Shown here one piece after another: positions 1 through 8,681 of a stretch of 64,000 nucleotides of DNA. The first letter of the stretch is position 1. The number at the start of each line of letters is the position of its first letter. The notes under the pieces are model-generated. The model had not been told where the DNA came from, did not search any database, and saw nothing but the letters and a program-made list of their open reading frames with translations. Source of the stretch: Gemmobacter caeruleus (GTDB taxonomy: Bacteria; Pseudomonadota; Alphaproteobacteria; Rhodobacterales; Rhodobacteraceae); contig NZ_VKKX01000022.1 in the NCBI RefSeq assembly GCF_008271655.1, positions 674,271 through 738,270 on the forward strand. The letters are read 5' to 3'. The translations under genes were made by a program, and so were the position numbers.

Positions 1-141
1 CCAGGCCGGATGCGAAAGCGGGTCGATGTCGAGCGACATCGTGTCGCCTTCCTTGCCCCAGGTGGTGCGGGTGCGGAAGGTGGTGCCGTCGGTCATCTTC
101 ACTTCGATGAAGTGATAGTCGGGGTGGATGCCCTGTTTCAT
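1..141 (-). CDS. rpmE: 50S ribosomal protein L31, partial
   Basis: Large-subunit ribosomal protein L31, cut by the window edge. The first 47 codons, read leftwards from the ATG at 141, encode [20 protein letters not shown] followed by a [10 protein letters not shown] segment, typical of alphaproteobacterial L31. It lies 11 bases after rplS and is very probably cotranscribed with it, as the last gene of the ffh-rpsP-rimM-trmD-rplS-rpmE series. The N-terminus and context make the identity secure. The C-terminal zinc or tail region is outside the window. Confidence 0.95.
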   Translation of the reverse strand, partial: MKQGIHPDYHFIEVKMTDGTTFRTRTTWGKEGDTMSLDIDPLSHPAW

Positions 142-152
142 GGCGCCAATCC

Positions 153-527
153 TCACTCAGCTTTTTCTTTGTAGTTGGTGACTTCGGCGATACGGGCCGA
201 TTTGCCGCGACGGGCGCGGAGGTAGTACAGCTTGGCGCGGCGCACGCGGCCACGACGCACGACCTCGATCGAATCGATGTTGGTCGAATAGAGCGGGAAC
301 ACACGTTCCACACCTTCGCCGAAGGAGATCTTGCGCACGGTGAACGAGGCGGAGATGGTCATGCCGCCCTTGCGGCCGATGCACACGCCTTCGTAGTTCT
401 GCACGCGCGACCGGGTGCCTTCGGTCACTTTGAAGCCGACGCGGATGGTGTCGCCGGCCTTGAAATCCGGGATCTTCTTGCCGAGGGCGGCGATTTGCTC
501 GGCCTCGAGTTGTGCGATCAGGTTCAT
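153..527 (-). CDS. rplS: 50S ribosomal protein L19
   Basis: Ribosomal protein L19, located at the 30S-50S interface. The 124-residue product begins [20 protein letters not shown] and contains the conserved [13 protein letters not shown] and basic [14 protein letters not shown] segments. I chose the ATG at 527 because GGAGA lies six bases upstream. An ATG four codons earlier (539) has no such site, and a longer open frame to 692 lacks L19 similarity. A 6-bp hairpin lies just upstream of the ribosome-binding site. rpmE follows at 11 bases. Confidence 0.95.
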   Translation of the reverse strand: MNLIAQLEAEQIAALGKKIPDFKAGDTIRVGFKVTEGTRSRVQNYEGVCIGRKGGMTISASFTVRKISFGEGVERVFPLYSTNIDSIEVVRRGRVRRAKLYYLRARRGKSARIAEVTNYKEKAE

Positions 528-545
528 CGCTGTCTCCATGACTGC

Positions 546-561
546 CTGCGGTGATCCGCAG
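546..561 (-). promoter_or_regulatory. Short hairpin in the rplS leader
   Basis: CTGCGG-TGAT-CCGCAG (6-bp perfect stem, 4-base loop) lies 19 bases upstream of the rplS start and directly before its Shine-Dalgarno. L19 operons in other bacteria can carry autoregulatory leaders, but this hairpin is short and the role is only inferred. The rest of the 232-bp gap (528-759) shows no gene. Confidence 0.3.
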
Positions 562-759
562 AGGTGATGTCGTGCCAGAGCTCCTGGTCTTCGATCGGGT
601 CCGCGGTTTGGCCGCGCCCGCCGGAGGTGAACCGACGCTTTGCTTGTGCCGCCCCCATGTTGTCGGCCCGGCGAAGCGGACAGGCCCGGCATGGGGAATC
701 GGGTCCGACGGGCAAGAATGCCCCGGACTGCGCGCGTATAGGGGGAAGGTGGGTTCCGG

Positions 760-1272
760 TCAAGCCATGCCGGAGGGAAAGCGCCAGGTCACCAGACGAT
801 TGTCCGAACGCCAGAGCGGCCCCTTGTCGGTAAAGGCGCCGTCATCCCTGCCCCCGGCGGCGGCGTAAAAGGCGCGGGCGGCATGGTTTTCGGCCACCAC
901 CGCCAATGCGGCGCCCGGATAGCCCTGCACCTGCAACCCCGCCAGGGCCGCCGCCAGCAGGCGCCGCCCCTGGCCACGGCCGCGCTGATCGGGCAGCAGA
1001 TACAGGTGGCGTATCTCGCCCAGCCCGGCAAGGTGCGGGCCGGTGGGCGCCCCGAAACAGACAAAGCCCACCGGCTCCGACGCCCCGGCGACCAGCGTGA
1101 CCGGATCGTCACCTGCCAGCAGGCGCGCCCATTGGTCATGGCGATGCGTTTCGGTCAGGGCGGCGACGGCCTCGGGCGGGGCGAGCGTCCCGTAACATTC
1201 CAGCCAGACGCAGTGATGGATCCGCGCCAGCGCGCCCGCATCGGCCGGCCCTGCCCGGCGCAGCGGCGTCAC
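760..1272 (-). CDS. GNAT family N-acetyltransferase
   Basis: A 170-residue GCN5-type acetyltransferase that should transfer an acetyl group from acetyl-CoA to an unidentified amine. The acetyl-CoA pyrophosphate loop is visible as [19 protein letters not shown] near residues 103-121, followed by the [15 protein letters not shown] helix-turn that closes the fold. The start is a GTG at 1272 overlapping the trmD stop (GTGA), so translation is probably coupled to trmD. A longer upstream reading frame exists but runs inside trmD in another frame. The substrate cannot be inferred; its position between trmD and rplS could mean a ribosome-linked target, but that is speculation. Confidence 0.8.
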   Translation of the reverse strand: MTPLRRAGPADAGALARIHHCVWLECYGTLAPPEAVAALTETHRHDQWARLLAGDDPVTLVAGASEPVGFVCFGAPTGPHLAGLGEIRHLYLLPDQRGRGQGRRLLAAALAGLQVQGYPGAALAVVAENHAARAFYAAAGGRDDGAFTDKGPLWRSDNRLVTWRFPSGMA

Positions 1273-2111
1273 TTGCGCGGCTTGCGGTCGCCCGCCCCCT
1301 GCCGTGCCTGATGCGCGGCCCAGAGATCGGGGCGGCGCGCGGCGGTCAGCGCCTCGGCCTGCGCCCGGCGCCACCGGGCAATCTCTGCGTGATTGCCCGA
1401 TAGCAGCACCGGGGGGATCTCGCGCCCTTCCCAGACCGGGGGTTTGGTGAATTGCGGATGTTCCAGCAGCCCGTCGGAAAAGCTTTCTTCCTCGGTCGAG
1501 GCCATGTTGCCCAGCACGCCCGGCAGCAGCCGCACCGTGGCGTCGATCATCGCCTGCGCGGCGATCTCGCCCCCGGTCATGACGAAATCGCCAAGGCTTA
1601 CCTCCTCGATGCCGAAGGCGTCGATCACCCGCTGATCCACCCCCTCGAAACGGCCACACAGCAGGGTCAGCCCGTCCGCCGCCGCCCAGCCCTGCGCCAT
1701 GGCCTGCGTGAAGGGCCGCCCGCGCGGGCTGAGAAAGACGATGGGCCAGCGCGCGCGGTCGCGCGGGGTGCCCTGCCCGGCCTGCGCCAGCGCCGCCGCC
1801 ACCACATCGGCGCGCAGCACCATGCCGGCGCCCCCGCCGGCCGGCGTGTCATCGACATTGCGATGCTTGCCCAGGCCGAAGGGCCGAAGGTCGATGGTTT
1901 CCAGCGCCCAAAGCCCCATGTCCAGCGCCTTGCCGGTCAGCGACAGGCCCAGCGTGCCGGGAAAGGCATCGGGGAACAGGGTGACGATCTTTGCGCACCA
2001 CGCGCCCTTTACCCGCTGCGGCGCCATCAGGTCGCGCGGTTGCAGGTTGGCCGAGATGGTCAGCCGGCCATGGCTTCGGGGTTTCGCGGGTTCGTCGGTC
2101 GGATCGCTCAT
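1269..2111 (-). CDS. trmD: tRNA (guanine(37)-N1)-methyltransferase
   Basis: TrmD methylates G37 next to the anticodon in several tRNAs using S-adenosylmethionine, preventing +1 frameshifting. The 280-residue protein shows the SPOUT trefoil-knot sequences FLSPRG (about 126-131) and LLCGRFEGVDQRVID (150-164). The general-base aspartate falls in LGDFVMTGGE (D175), and GNHAEI lies near 239. The family usually starts at KIVTLFPDAF, so this protein carries about 39 extra N-terminal residues. An internal ATG at codon 29 (28-29 residues from the MTase core) is an alternative start. It overlaps the downstream acetyltransferase by four bases. Confidence 0.95.
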   Translation of the reverse strand: MSDPTDEPAKPRSHGRLTISANLQPRDLMAPQRVKGAWCAKIVTLFPDAFPGTLGLSLTGKALDMGLWALETIDLRPFGLGKHRNVDDTPAGGGAGMVLRADVVAAALAQAGQGTPRDRARWPIVFLSPRGRPFTQAMAQGWAAADGLTLLCGRFEGVDQRVIDAFGIEEVSLGDFVMTGGEIAAQAMIDATVRLLPGVLGNMASTEEESFSDGLLEHPQFTKPPVWEGREIPPVLLSGNHAEIARWRRAQAEALTAARRPDLWAAHQARQGAGDRKPRK

Positions 2112-2167
2112 GCCTTCGCTTTAGGCCAAAGCGCGCGGCGCGCAAGGGGTTTCGGCGGCCAGGCGGA

Positions 2168-2953
2168 TCAGGATGCCGCCGCCAGCAGGGCGCGTTTGGC
2201 CTGGGTCAACTCCTCCTCCGGCAGGCCCCGCCGGTTGAGCGCGACCAGCCGCGCCGCCAGTTCGGCCGAGCCGCCGCCATTGGCCGGCGGCACCGGCGGC
2301 AGGGCTTCGCGCAGCGGCTCGGGCAGGCCAGCCAGATCATACAGCGCCTCGACCGGGCCAAGCCGGCGCGGGCCATGGCGCGCCAGCGCGGCGGCAATCA
2401 CCGGGGCGCCAGTCTCATGCCCGATCCGCGCCAGCAGGGCGGTGAAATCGGCGGCGGGGGCCAGACGGGTCGCGAAATCCTCGGGCGTTTCGGCCAGATG
2501 CGGATGCTGCGCCTGCTGCCAATAGACCGAGGCCAGCCAATCGCCCGGCGCCCGCGTGCCATAGACCAGCCAGGCCGGGCCATCGGGCCAGATCTCGGCC
2601 ACCGCGCGCAGGGCGATGGCGGCCAGGCGCGGCGCCATGTCATAGCTGTCGATTCCGGGATGGCCGGGCATCAGCCCCGCCAGATCCTCGCAGGACAGAA
2701 TAAGACCCGGCGCCCCCGCCACCGGCGCAAGCCAGGCCCGCAGCGCCCGCAGCACCATGCGCCGCGCACCGATCCCCGGCGCGCGCGACATCTGGCGCGC
2801 GGCCTCGACCAGCAGCGCGCCGCCCGCATCGCCGGGCAGGCGCACGGCCCAGCCCGCCTCAAGCAGCGCCGGGCGATGCGCCGCAAGGGCGGCCTGCACC
2901 GATGAGGAGCCGGTCTTGTGAAAGCCCGCATGCAGCAGGATGCGCGGCGGCAT
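2168..2953 (-). CDS. Sulfotransferase-like P-loop protein
   Basis: A 261-residue protein of unknown substrate. The N-terminus ILLHAGFHKTGSSSVQAAL (residues 5-23) matches the 5-prime-phosphosulfate loop (HxGxxKTGSSxxQ) of bacterial sulfotransferase-like proteins, which use PAPS as sulfate donor. A second conserved region, LILSCEDLAG, resembles the segment that contacts the 3-prime phosphate. It starts three bases after the stop of the upstream membrane protein gene, so the two are probably cotranslated inside the rimM-trmD interval. It could also be a degenerate glycan-modifying enzyme. Confidence 0.65.
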   Translation of the reverse strand: MPPRILLHAGFHKTGSSSVQAALAAHRPALLEAGWAVRLPGDAGGALLVEAARQMSRAPGIGARRMVLRALRAWLAPVAGAPGLILSCEDLAGLMPGHPGIDSYDMAPRLAAIALRAVAEIWPDGPAWLVYGTRAPGDWLASVYWQQAQHPHLAETPEDFATRLAPAADFTALLARIGHETGAPVIAAALARHGPRRLGPVEALYDLAGLPEPLREALPPVPPANGGGSAELAARLVALNRRGLPEEELTQAKRALLAAAS

Positions 2954-2956
2954 GGC

Positions 2957-3865
2957 TCAGGCCAGCGGGGCAAGCGCCCGGTTGCGCTGGATCAGTGCGC
3001 GCAGGGCCGCGCCCACCCCGGATTGTTCGGGGAACCGCGCCCGCGCGGCATCCAGCGCGGTTTCGTTCGGGCAATCGCCCCAGGCATCGGCATTCTGATC
3101 GAGCAGCAGGGCGCAGCGTTCGGCGAACAGCTCCAGCAGGGCCGGATCGTCGCCCGCCACCTGCATCGCCTGGACCGGCGCGGCGCGGCCCTGGCAGGCC
3201 TCGACCGTCAGCGGATCGGTCGCCTGAAGGATGAAGGCGCGGCGCAGCGCCGGGCCGGCATCGACCAGCCGGTCATGCAGCGCGTCCAGCAAGACCTCCG
3301 GCTCCAGATGCCCGCGCAGCGCAGCCAGATGGCCGTCGATCACCGACGCCTCGGTGTCGGGGCGCAATTCGGTCAGCGGTTCCGTCAGCCGGGCGGCGAA
3401 CAGGCGCGCGGCGGCGCGGCGTCCGGCCTCGGCATCGGGTGTCGCCGCGGCCTCGACCTCGGTCAGCGCATCGTCGAGAAAGGCATTGATCGCCGCCGAC
3501 TGCCCCGGCGGACAGGCCAGACGCGCAATCGGAATGGCCAGCAACGACAGGAAGATCGGCCCCATGAAGGGCAGCGTCACGCTCAGCCCCGCGACGCCGG
3601 CCAACCCGCGCCCGACGCCAAAGCAGATCACCACCAGCAGGGTCTGCACCACGGCGCGGGTGGCGATGGCCAGCCAGCTGTCGGGGCTTTGCCAATCGGC
3701 CGCCGTCTGCGGCCATTCCTGCGGGCGCAGCACGATCAGCCACAACAGGAAGATCGCGATGAACACGGGCACTACAGCCCAGCCATACCCGCCCATGCCC
3801 GCCAAAAGCGGGCCGACATACAGACATGCCGTAGCCATCTGCAAGATCCGCAGCCGAAGTGTCAT
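2957..3865 (-). CDS. Membrane protein of unknown function
   Basis: About 302 residues. The first third contains hydrophobic segments consistent with four transmembrane helices (around residues 10-28, 30-45, 65-90 and 95-115). The rest is a soluble, acidic, Ala/Leu-rich helical domain rich in possible TPR- or HEAT-like pairs. I do not recognise a named family. The ATG at 3865 has GAGG seven bases upstream; the ATG at 3877 (four codons longer) is possible but less well placed. It is followed three bases later by the sulfotransferase-like gene, implying a two-gene unit inside the ribosomal operon. Confidence 0.6.
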   Translation of the reverse strand: MTLRLRILQMATACLYVGPLLAGMGGYGWAVVPVFIAIFLLWLIVLRPQEWPQTAADWQSPDSWLAIATRAVVQTLLVVICFGVGRGLAGVAGLSVTLPFMGPIFLSLLAIPIARLACPPGQSAAINAFLDDALTEVEAAATPDAEAGRRAAARLFAARLTEPLTELRPDTEASVIDGHLAALRGHLEPEVLLDALHDRLVDAGPALRRAFILQATDPLTVEACQGRAAPVQAMQVAGDDPALLELFAERCALLLDQNADAWGDCPNETALDAARARFPEQSGVGAALRALIQRNRALAPLA

Positions 3866-3927
3866 GCTCTGCCTCATCCGTGGCTTATGCCATTCTGGTG
3901 GGCGACAGAGTGAACCTTGCGGCGCGT

Positions 3928-4452
3928 TTAGTCCAGTCCTTCCGGCAGATCGGCGACCAGAATCCCCGCCGACAGGTCCACCGAGGGCACAGTCGCCAGC
4001 GTGAAGGGCAGCAGAAGCGCCGCTTTGCGGCCCGGCCCGTTGATTTCCAGAATGTCGCCCGCGCCATGGTTATGCACGGCGATGACCTTGCCCAGATCGG
4101 CGCCGCCGGTATCGCGCACCGCAAGGCCGATCAGGTCGGAATAATAGAATTCGTCATCGGGCAGTTTCGGCAGGCGGCTGCGATCGGCATAAAGATGCAC
4201 GCCTTTCAGCGCGTCGGCCTCTTCCTTGGTGGTCACGCCTGACAGGCGCGCGCCCAGCCCCCCGCTCAGCGGACGGGTCAGGCGCAGCTTGAAGCTGCGG
4301 CTGCCATCCTCGGTGAACAGCGGGCCGTAATCGGCGATGGCCGTCGGTTCCACGCAAAAGCTTTTCACCCGCACCTCGCCCTGCACGCCAAAGGCGCCGG
4401 CAATCGCGCCGACGCAGATGCGGTCACTGTGATCGGGGGTATCGGCGCACAT
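3928..4452 (-). CDS. rimM: Ribosome maturation factor RimM
   Basis: RimM binds ribosomal protein S19 and helps mature the head of the 30S subunit. The 174-residue product begins [22 protein letters not shown], with the family's VGxIxxAfGVxGEV strand at about 14-28. A C-terminal PRC-barrel domain ([14 protein letters not shown] onward) follows. The start at 4452 lies one base after the bluB stop (TGACATG), indicating tight coupling. An upstream open frame to 4749 is a shadow of bluB. Confidence 0.93.
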   Translation of the reverse strand: MCADTPDHSDRICVGAIAGAFGVQGEVRVKSFCVEPTAIADYGPLFTEDGSRSFKLRLTRPLSGGLGARLSGVTTKEEADALKGVHLYADRSRLPKLPDDEFYYSDLIGLAVRDTGGADLGKVIAVHNHGAGDILEINGPGRKAALLLPFTLATVPSVDLSAGILVADLPEGLD

Positions 4453-4453
4453 G

Positions 4454-5095
4454 TCAGCGGGTCTCCATGATGAGCGCGGGCGCGCGGCGTTCCCAGCCGG
4501 CGCGTTCCAGTTCGGGGGTCTCGGCCTCGGTTTCGGGGATGCCCACGCAAAGATAGCCGATGAAGCGCCAGCTCTCGGGCACCGCCAGATCGCAGGCCAG
4601 CCGCGCGGGCTCGAGGATCGACACCCAGCCCAGCCCCAGCCCCTCGGCGCGCAGGGCCAGCCAGAACAGCGTGATGGCGCCCACCACCGAATAGGCGCGC
4701 GCCTCGGGCATGGTGCCGGCCCCCAGCCCCGCGCCCTTGCCGGTCGCATCGTCGCAAAAGACGGCGAACTGTTCGGGCGCTTCGCGCAGACCGGCCAGTT
4801 TCAGGCTGGCATAAAGCCCCGCCTGCGCCCCCTGATAGCGGGTCAGCGCCTCGGCGTTGCAGGTCTCGAAATTCGTGATGACGGCGGCGCGGGCCTCGGG
4901 GCTTTGCACCCGGATCAGCCGCCAGGGTTCGCTGAGCCCGACCGAGGGCGCCAGCGCAAAGGCAGACAGGCAGCGGTCCAGGACCGCCGCCTCTACCGGA
5001 TCGGTGCGAAAGCGGCGCACGTCGCGCCGCCATCGCATCAGGTGCCACAGCCCCCGCCGGATTTCCGGGCCGGGGCTGACGGCGTCCTCGCTCAC
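4454..5095 (-). CDS. bluB: 5,6-dimethylbenzimidazole synthase (BluB)
   Basis: BluB uses O2 to fragment reduced FMN into 5,6-dimethylbenzimidazole, the lower ligand of vitamin B12. The 213-residue protein has the nitroreductase fold with the BluB-specific [15 protein letters not shown]-terminal motif (17-30), followed by [12 protein letters not shown] (about 48-59) and GLGLGWVSI. The start is a GTG at 5095 overlapping the rpsP stop (GTGA). Its position between rpsP and rimM ties B12 ligand synthesis to the ribosomal operon. A cobalamin riboswitch and a CobW gene near 62 kb fit a B12-producing organism. Confidence 0.88.
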   Translation of the reverse strand: MSEDAVSPGPEIRRGLWHLMRWRRDVRRFRTDPVEAAVLDRCLSAFALAPSVGLSEPWRLIRVQSPEARAAVITNFETCNAEALTRYQGAQAGLYASLKLAGLREAPEQFAVFCDDATGKGAGLGAGTMPEARAYSVVGAITLFWLALRAEGLGLGWVSILEPARLACDLAVPESWRFIGYLCVGIPETEAETPELERAGWERRAPALIMETR

Positions 5096-5445
5096 TCTTC
5101 GGCCGGGGCCGCCGAACGGGCGGCTTTCTTCTTGGCGCGCTCGGCCATGGCCTTGCCCGGCACGGCGGCTTTCGGGTTGTTGCGGGCCTTCTTCTCGGTC
5201 AGGCCGGCAGCCTCCAGGAAGCGGGCGACGCGGTCGGTGGCCTGGGCGCCCTGACCCAGCCAGTATTGCACGCGCTCCACGTTCAGCTTCACGCGGTCTT
5301 CGCTGTCCTTGGCCAGCAGCGGGTTATAGGTGCCCAGCTTCTCGATGAAGCGGCCATCGCGCGGCATGCGGCTGTCGGCGGCGACGATCGCGTAGAACGG
5401 GCGCTTTTTCGAGCCGCCACGGGCCAGACGGATTTTCATGGACAT
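5092..5445 (-). CDS. rpsP: 30S ribosomal protein S16
   Basis: Small-subunit ribosomal protein S16, needed early in 30S assembly. The 117-residue product contains [19 protein letters not shown], then [19 protein letters not shown], and ends in a basic Lys/Ala-rich tail of about 35 residues common in alphaproteobacteria. Either the ATG at 5445 (MSMKIR) or the one at 5439 (MKIR) could start it; the upstream GGAGAAC supports either. It overlaps bluB by four bases. Confidence 0.95.
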   Translation of the reverse strand: MSMKIRLARGGSKKRPFYAIVAADSRMPRDGRFIEKLGTYNPLLAKDSEDRVKLNVERVQYWLGQGAQATDRVARFLEAAGLTEKKARNNPKAAVPGKAMAERAKKKAARSAAPAEE

Positions 5446-5487
5446 GGGTGTTCTCCTTCAGTGTCCGGGGAAGCGGGCATGCCCGCG

Positions 5488-5787
5488 TTACTTTTGCAGT
5501 TTCTCGTGATGCCTGATGACTTCGCTGATGATGAAGGTCAGGAATTTCTTCGCAAAATCCGGATCGAGATCCGCCTCTTGCGACAGTTTCTCCAGCCGCT
5601 CGATCTGACGCGCCTCGCGCGCCGGGTCCGAGGGGGGAAGATCGTGTTCAGCCTTGAGCCGGCCCACCGATTGCGTGTGTTTGAAGCGTTCGGCCAGCGT
5701 ATAGACCAGGATCGCGTCCAGCCGGTCGATGCTGTCGCGGTGGTCGCGCAGCAGTTCGGCGGCGCGGCGGGTTGCGTCGGTCGTCAT
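5488..5787 (-). CDS. Chorismate mutase (AroQ type)
   Basis: A 99-residue all-helical chorismate mutase that would convert chorismate to prephenate for Phe/Tyr synthesis. Visible family features are the first-helix RDSIDRLDAILVYTLAERF (about 17-35, with the D-x2-L-x6-R pattern), VGRLK (active-site lysine), and REARQIERLEKLS in the second helix. It is a monofunctional enzyme of normal length. It overlaps the upstream GNAT gene by four bases (ATGA) and precedes rpsP by about 42 bases, so it probably belongs to the ffh-rpsP transcript. Confidence 0.85.
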   Translation of the reverse strand: MTTDATRRAAELLRDHRDSIDRLDAILVYTLAERFKHTQSVGRLKAEHDLPPSDPAREARQIERLEKLSQEADLDPDFAKKFLTFIISEVIRHHEKLQK

Positions 5788-6338
5788 GCGTAGGCCTCCA
5801 TTCCGCCATCGCTCAGCGTCTCGGGCGCGGGGTGGCGCCAGATGGTGCTTTCGCCGTATTGTTCATGTACGAAGATGCCGTCGGGCGCGCAGCCCATGCG
5901 CCGGGCCAGCGCCTGCGAACGGGTATTCTCGCGGGCGATCAGGCTGATGACGGTGGGCCAGCCCAGCACGTCATAGACATAGCCGCGCGCGGCCTGTGCC
6001 GCCTCATGCGCCAGGCCCTTGCCCTCGGCCCCGGCAGCCCAGACCGACCAGCCGATTTCCGGCTCGGGCCAGCCTTCGGGGAACCAGGGGCCGCACATGC
6101 CCAGGGGGGCGCCGCTGGCGCGGTCGGTAAAGATGAACATGCCATAGCCGCGATGCACCCAATGGCCGGTCATATGGCCAAAGGCGCGCCAGGCCATCGC
6201 GCGGGTGATCGGCCCGCCGATATGCGCCGAACGGTCCGAGGCCATGAAATCGGCATAGACCTCGAAATCCGGGGTCACCGGCGCCCGCAGGATCAGCCGC
6301 GTGGTTTCCAGCACCGGGGTCGGGCCAAAGCTCAGCAT
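5784..6338 (-). CDS. GNAT acetyltransferase, RimJ/RimL-like
   Basis: A 184-residue acetyltransferase of the RimJ/RimL-like group. The LETTRLILRAP opening (10-20), the PEIGWSVWAAGAEGKGLAHEAA acetyl-CoA loop region around residues 92-113 and the ARENTRSQALARRMG helix (138-152) are characteristic. It may acetylate a protein N-terminus or a small molecule; the target is unknown. Its stop overlaps the start of the chorismate mutase gene by four bases, and it lies 52 bases after ffh, so it reads as part of the same operon. Confidence 0.82.
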   Translation of the reverse strand: MLSFGPTPVLETTRLILRAPVTPDFEVYADFMASDRSAHIGGPITRAMAWRAFGHMTGHWVHRGYGMFIFTDRASGAPLGMCGPWFPEGWPEPEIGWSVWAAGAEGKGLAHEAAQAARGYVYDVLGWPTVISLIARENTRSQALARRMGCAPDGIFVHEQYGESTIWRHPAPETLSDGGMEAYA

Positions 6339-6390
6339 GGCTGCCCCCTGCCCCGGCGCGAAAGCACGGCGATATGATCGCGGCGCGCGG

Positions 6391-7893
6391 TCATTTCTTC
6401 TTCATCAGCCCCGACAGGCCCGAGGGCAGGCCCATGCCGCGCGGCAGGCCGGGCATGCCGCCGCCAAGGCCCGGCATCCCCGATTTCATCGCGCGCGCGG
6501 CCTCTTCCAGCTGCGCCGGGTCCATGTTCTTGAGGTCGGGCATGCCGGCGCCCTTGCCCATCATGGCCTTGGCGACCTGTTTCATCATGCCGCCCTTGCC
6601 CATCTTCTTCATCATGTCGGCCATCTGCTTGTGCTGTTTCAGCAGACGGTTCAGCTCCGACACTTCCAGCCCGGCGCCCTGGGCGATACGCTTCTTGCGG
6701 CTGGCTTGCAGAAGGTCGGGATTGGCCCGTTCCTTCTTGGTCATCGAATTGATCAGCGCGATCTGGCGGCGCAGCATGCGGTCGTCAAAGCCCGCCTCCT
6801 CGGCGGCCTTGGCGGCCTTGCCCATGCCCGGCAACATGCCCATGACGCCCTGCATGCCACCCATCTTGAGCATCTGGTCAAGCTGCATCTTCAGGTCGTT
6901 CATGTTGAACAGACCCTTGGCAAAGCGTTTGGCCATGCGTTCGGCCTGCTCGGCCTCAAAGGTCTCGCGCGCTTTCTCGACCAGCGCCACGATATCGCCC
7001 ATGCCGAGGATGCGGCCCGCCACACGCTCGGGCTCAAAGGCGTCGATCGCCTCCATCTTCTCGCCCAGACCGACAAAGCGGATGGGCTTGCCGGTCACGG
7101 CGCGCATCGACAGCGCGGCACCGCCACGGCCGTCGCCGTCCATCCGGGTCAGCACGACGCCGGAAATGCCGACCTTGCCGTCAAATTCGGTCGCCACGTT
7201 CACCGCATCCTGGCCGGTCAGGCCATCGACCACCAGCAGGGTTTCGCGGGGCTGGGCGATGTCGCGCACCGCCTGAACCTCGTCCATCAGCACTTCGTCG
7301 ATGTGCAGACGGCCCGCGGTATCGAGGAACAGCACGTCATAGCCGCCCAGATTGGCCTGGGTCTTGGCACGTTTGGCGATCTGCACCGCCGATTCGCCCT
7401 TGACGATCGGCAGGCTGTCCACGCCGATCTGCCCGGCGAGGATCTGCAACTGCTCCATCGCGGCGGGGCGCTGCGTGTCGAGCGAGGCGAGCAGAACCTT
7501 CTTGCCGTTCTTTTCCTTCAGCCGCTTGGCAAGCTTCGCGGTCGTCGTGGTCTTGCCCGACCCTTGCAGACCCACCATCAGGATGGTCGCGGGCGGATTG
7601 TCGATCTTGAGCGCATCTGCCGGGCCATCGCCCGACAGCACGCGCACCAGTTCGTCATGCACGATCTTGACGACCTGCTGGCCCGGCGTCACCGATTTGG
7701 TGACGGCCTGCCCGGTCGCCTTGGCCTTGACCGCCTTGATGAAATCGCGCGCGACCGGCAGCGAGACATCGGCCTCCAGCAGGGCCGTGCGCACCTCGCG
7801 CAGCGCGGTCTCGACATCGGCCTCGCTCAGCGCGCCCTGTTTGGTCAGACGGTCAAAGACGCTGCCAAGGCGTTCGGAAAGCGATTCGAACAT
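6391..7893 (-). CDS. ffh: Signal recognition particle protein Ffh
   Basis: Ffh binds 4.5S RNA and signal sequences and delivers nascent membrane proteins to FtsY. The 500-residue protein has an N domain (1-90) and a GTPase G domain with LQGSGKTTTTAK (109-120), LDTQRP, FLDTAGRLHIDE (189-200) and the alphaproteobacterial LTRMDGDGRGGAAL. A methionine-rich M domain (from about 330) ends in Gly/Met repeats (GMPGLGGGMPGLPRGMGLPS). The ATG at 7893 has GAGGAG upstream; the open frame to 8100 is not conserved sequence. It heads the ribosomal operon. Confidence 0.97.
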   Translation of the reverse strand: MFESLSERLGSVFDRLTKQGALSEADVETALREVRTALLEADVSLPVARDFIKAVKAKATGQAVTKSVTPGQQVVKIVHDELVRVLSGDGPADALKIDNPPATILMVGLQGSGKTTTTAKLAKRLKEKNGKKVLLASLDTQRPAAMEQLQILAGQIGVDSLPIVKGESAVQIAKRAKTQANLGGYDVLFLDTAGRLHIDEVLMDEVQAVRDIAQPRETLLVVDGLTGQDAVNVATEFDGKVGISGVVLTRMDGDGRGGAALSMRAVTGKPIRFVGLGEKMEAIDAFEPERVAGRILGMGDIVALVEKARETFEAEQAERMAKRFAKGLFNMNDLKMQLDQMLKMGGMQGVMGMLPGMGKAAKAAEEAGFDDRMLRRQIALINSMTKKERANPDLLQASRKKRIAQGAGLEVSELNRLLKQHKQMADMMKKMGKGGMMKQVAKAMMGKGAGMPDLKNMDPAQLEEAARAMKSGMPGLGGGMPGLPRGMGLPSGLSGLMKKK

Positions 7894-8100
7894 GCGTCGT
7901 CTCCTCAAGGGCCGGGCCAGCGCCCGAAGGTTCAATGCGGTATGGCACCCGTGGGCGCAACGCGCTGACGGATGGCGATCCCCGCAAATGCGATGGGACC
8001 GGAAGCACAGGCCTCCGGGGATTTGGGGCTGTGGATAGGCGCAAGGGGCGCCGGAGTCAAGCGACGAAGCGGTTTCGGGCCAGCCTCGGGCCTTGAACAT

Positions 8101-8136
8101 AAAGACCCCGCAAGCCCTGTGCGGGCTGCGGGGTCT
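8101..8136 (-). terminator. Rho-independent terminator
   Basis: Read on the minus strand: AGACCCCGCAGCCC, loop, GGGCTTGCGGGGTCT, followed by TTT. The stem has 14 pairs with one bulge. It lies 38 bases after the stop of the small exported protein gene and before ffh, isolating ffh from that transcript. Confidence 0.85.
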
Positions 8137-8174
8137 GTTCGGGCGGCGCGGCGTGCCGTGGCGATCCTTGCGGA

Positions 8175-8681
8175 TCAGCTGTCGGATTGCGGCAGCAGGC
8201 CCACCAGTTGCGACAGGGTGTAATCGGCCGGGTTCACGCCCAGTTGCGCGGCCAGCTGCACCTTGCCGGCATTCAGGCTGGCGGCGTCAGAGACGGCGCG
8301 CGTGGCGCCCGACAGGATCGCGGCCTCGGTCGTGGTGTCGCCCGAACGGCGGGCCTCGGTCAGACGCGACAGTTCGGTCGCCGAGAACTGGCCGGGGGCC
8401 ACGCGCAGTTGCGCTTCGATCTGGGCGATGCCGGCATTGCCGCTGGCCGCACCCATGCTGGATTTCGACACGCGCGCCCCGGACAGGATCGCGTCGATCC
8501 GGCTGGTGTCATTGTCGCGCTTGGCTTCGGCCAGTTGCGACAGTTCGGTGGCGGTCAGGCTGCCGGGGGCCACGCCGAGCAGGTTCGACTGCTGCACGAG
8601 GCCGGGGTTCAGCCCCTGGGCCGAGGCGGCGCCGGCGGCGGTGGCCAGAACGAGGGCGGCGACAATGGTTTTCACGGACAT
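8175..8681 (-). CDS. Small exported protein with internal repeats
   Basis: A 168-residue protein with a clear Sec signal peptide (MSVKTIVAALVLATAAGAAS, cleavage probably after SA at 20-21). The mature part contains three imperfect repeats, each with the pattern 'L-x-V-A-P-G-x-x-(S/T)-A-T-E-L-S-x-L-x-E-A' plus an AILSGA end (about 28-69, 86-126, and a shortened one at 141-161). No catalytic motif and no cysteine is visible. It is probably a periplasmic or surface protein of unknown function. The start at 8681 has AGGAGA upstream. It is monocistronic: a terminator lies at 8101-8136, and a 16-bp palindrome 125 bases upstream may be an operator. Confidence 0.75.
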   Translation of the reverse strand: MSVKTIVAALVLATAAGAASAQGLNPGLVQQSNLLGVAPGSLTATELSQLAEAKRDNDTSRIDAILSGARVSKSSMGAASGNAGIAQIEAQLRVAPGQFSATELSRLTEARRSGDTTTEAAILSGATRAVSDAASLNAGKVQLAAQLGVNPADYTLSQLVGLLPQSDS

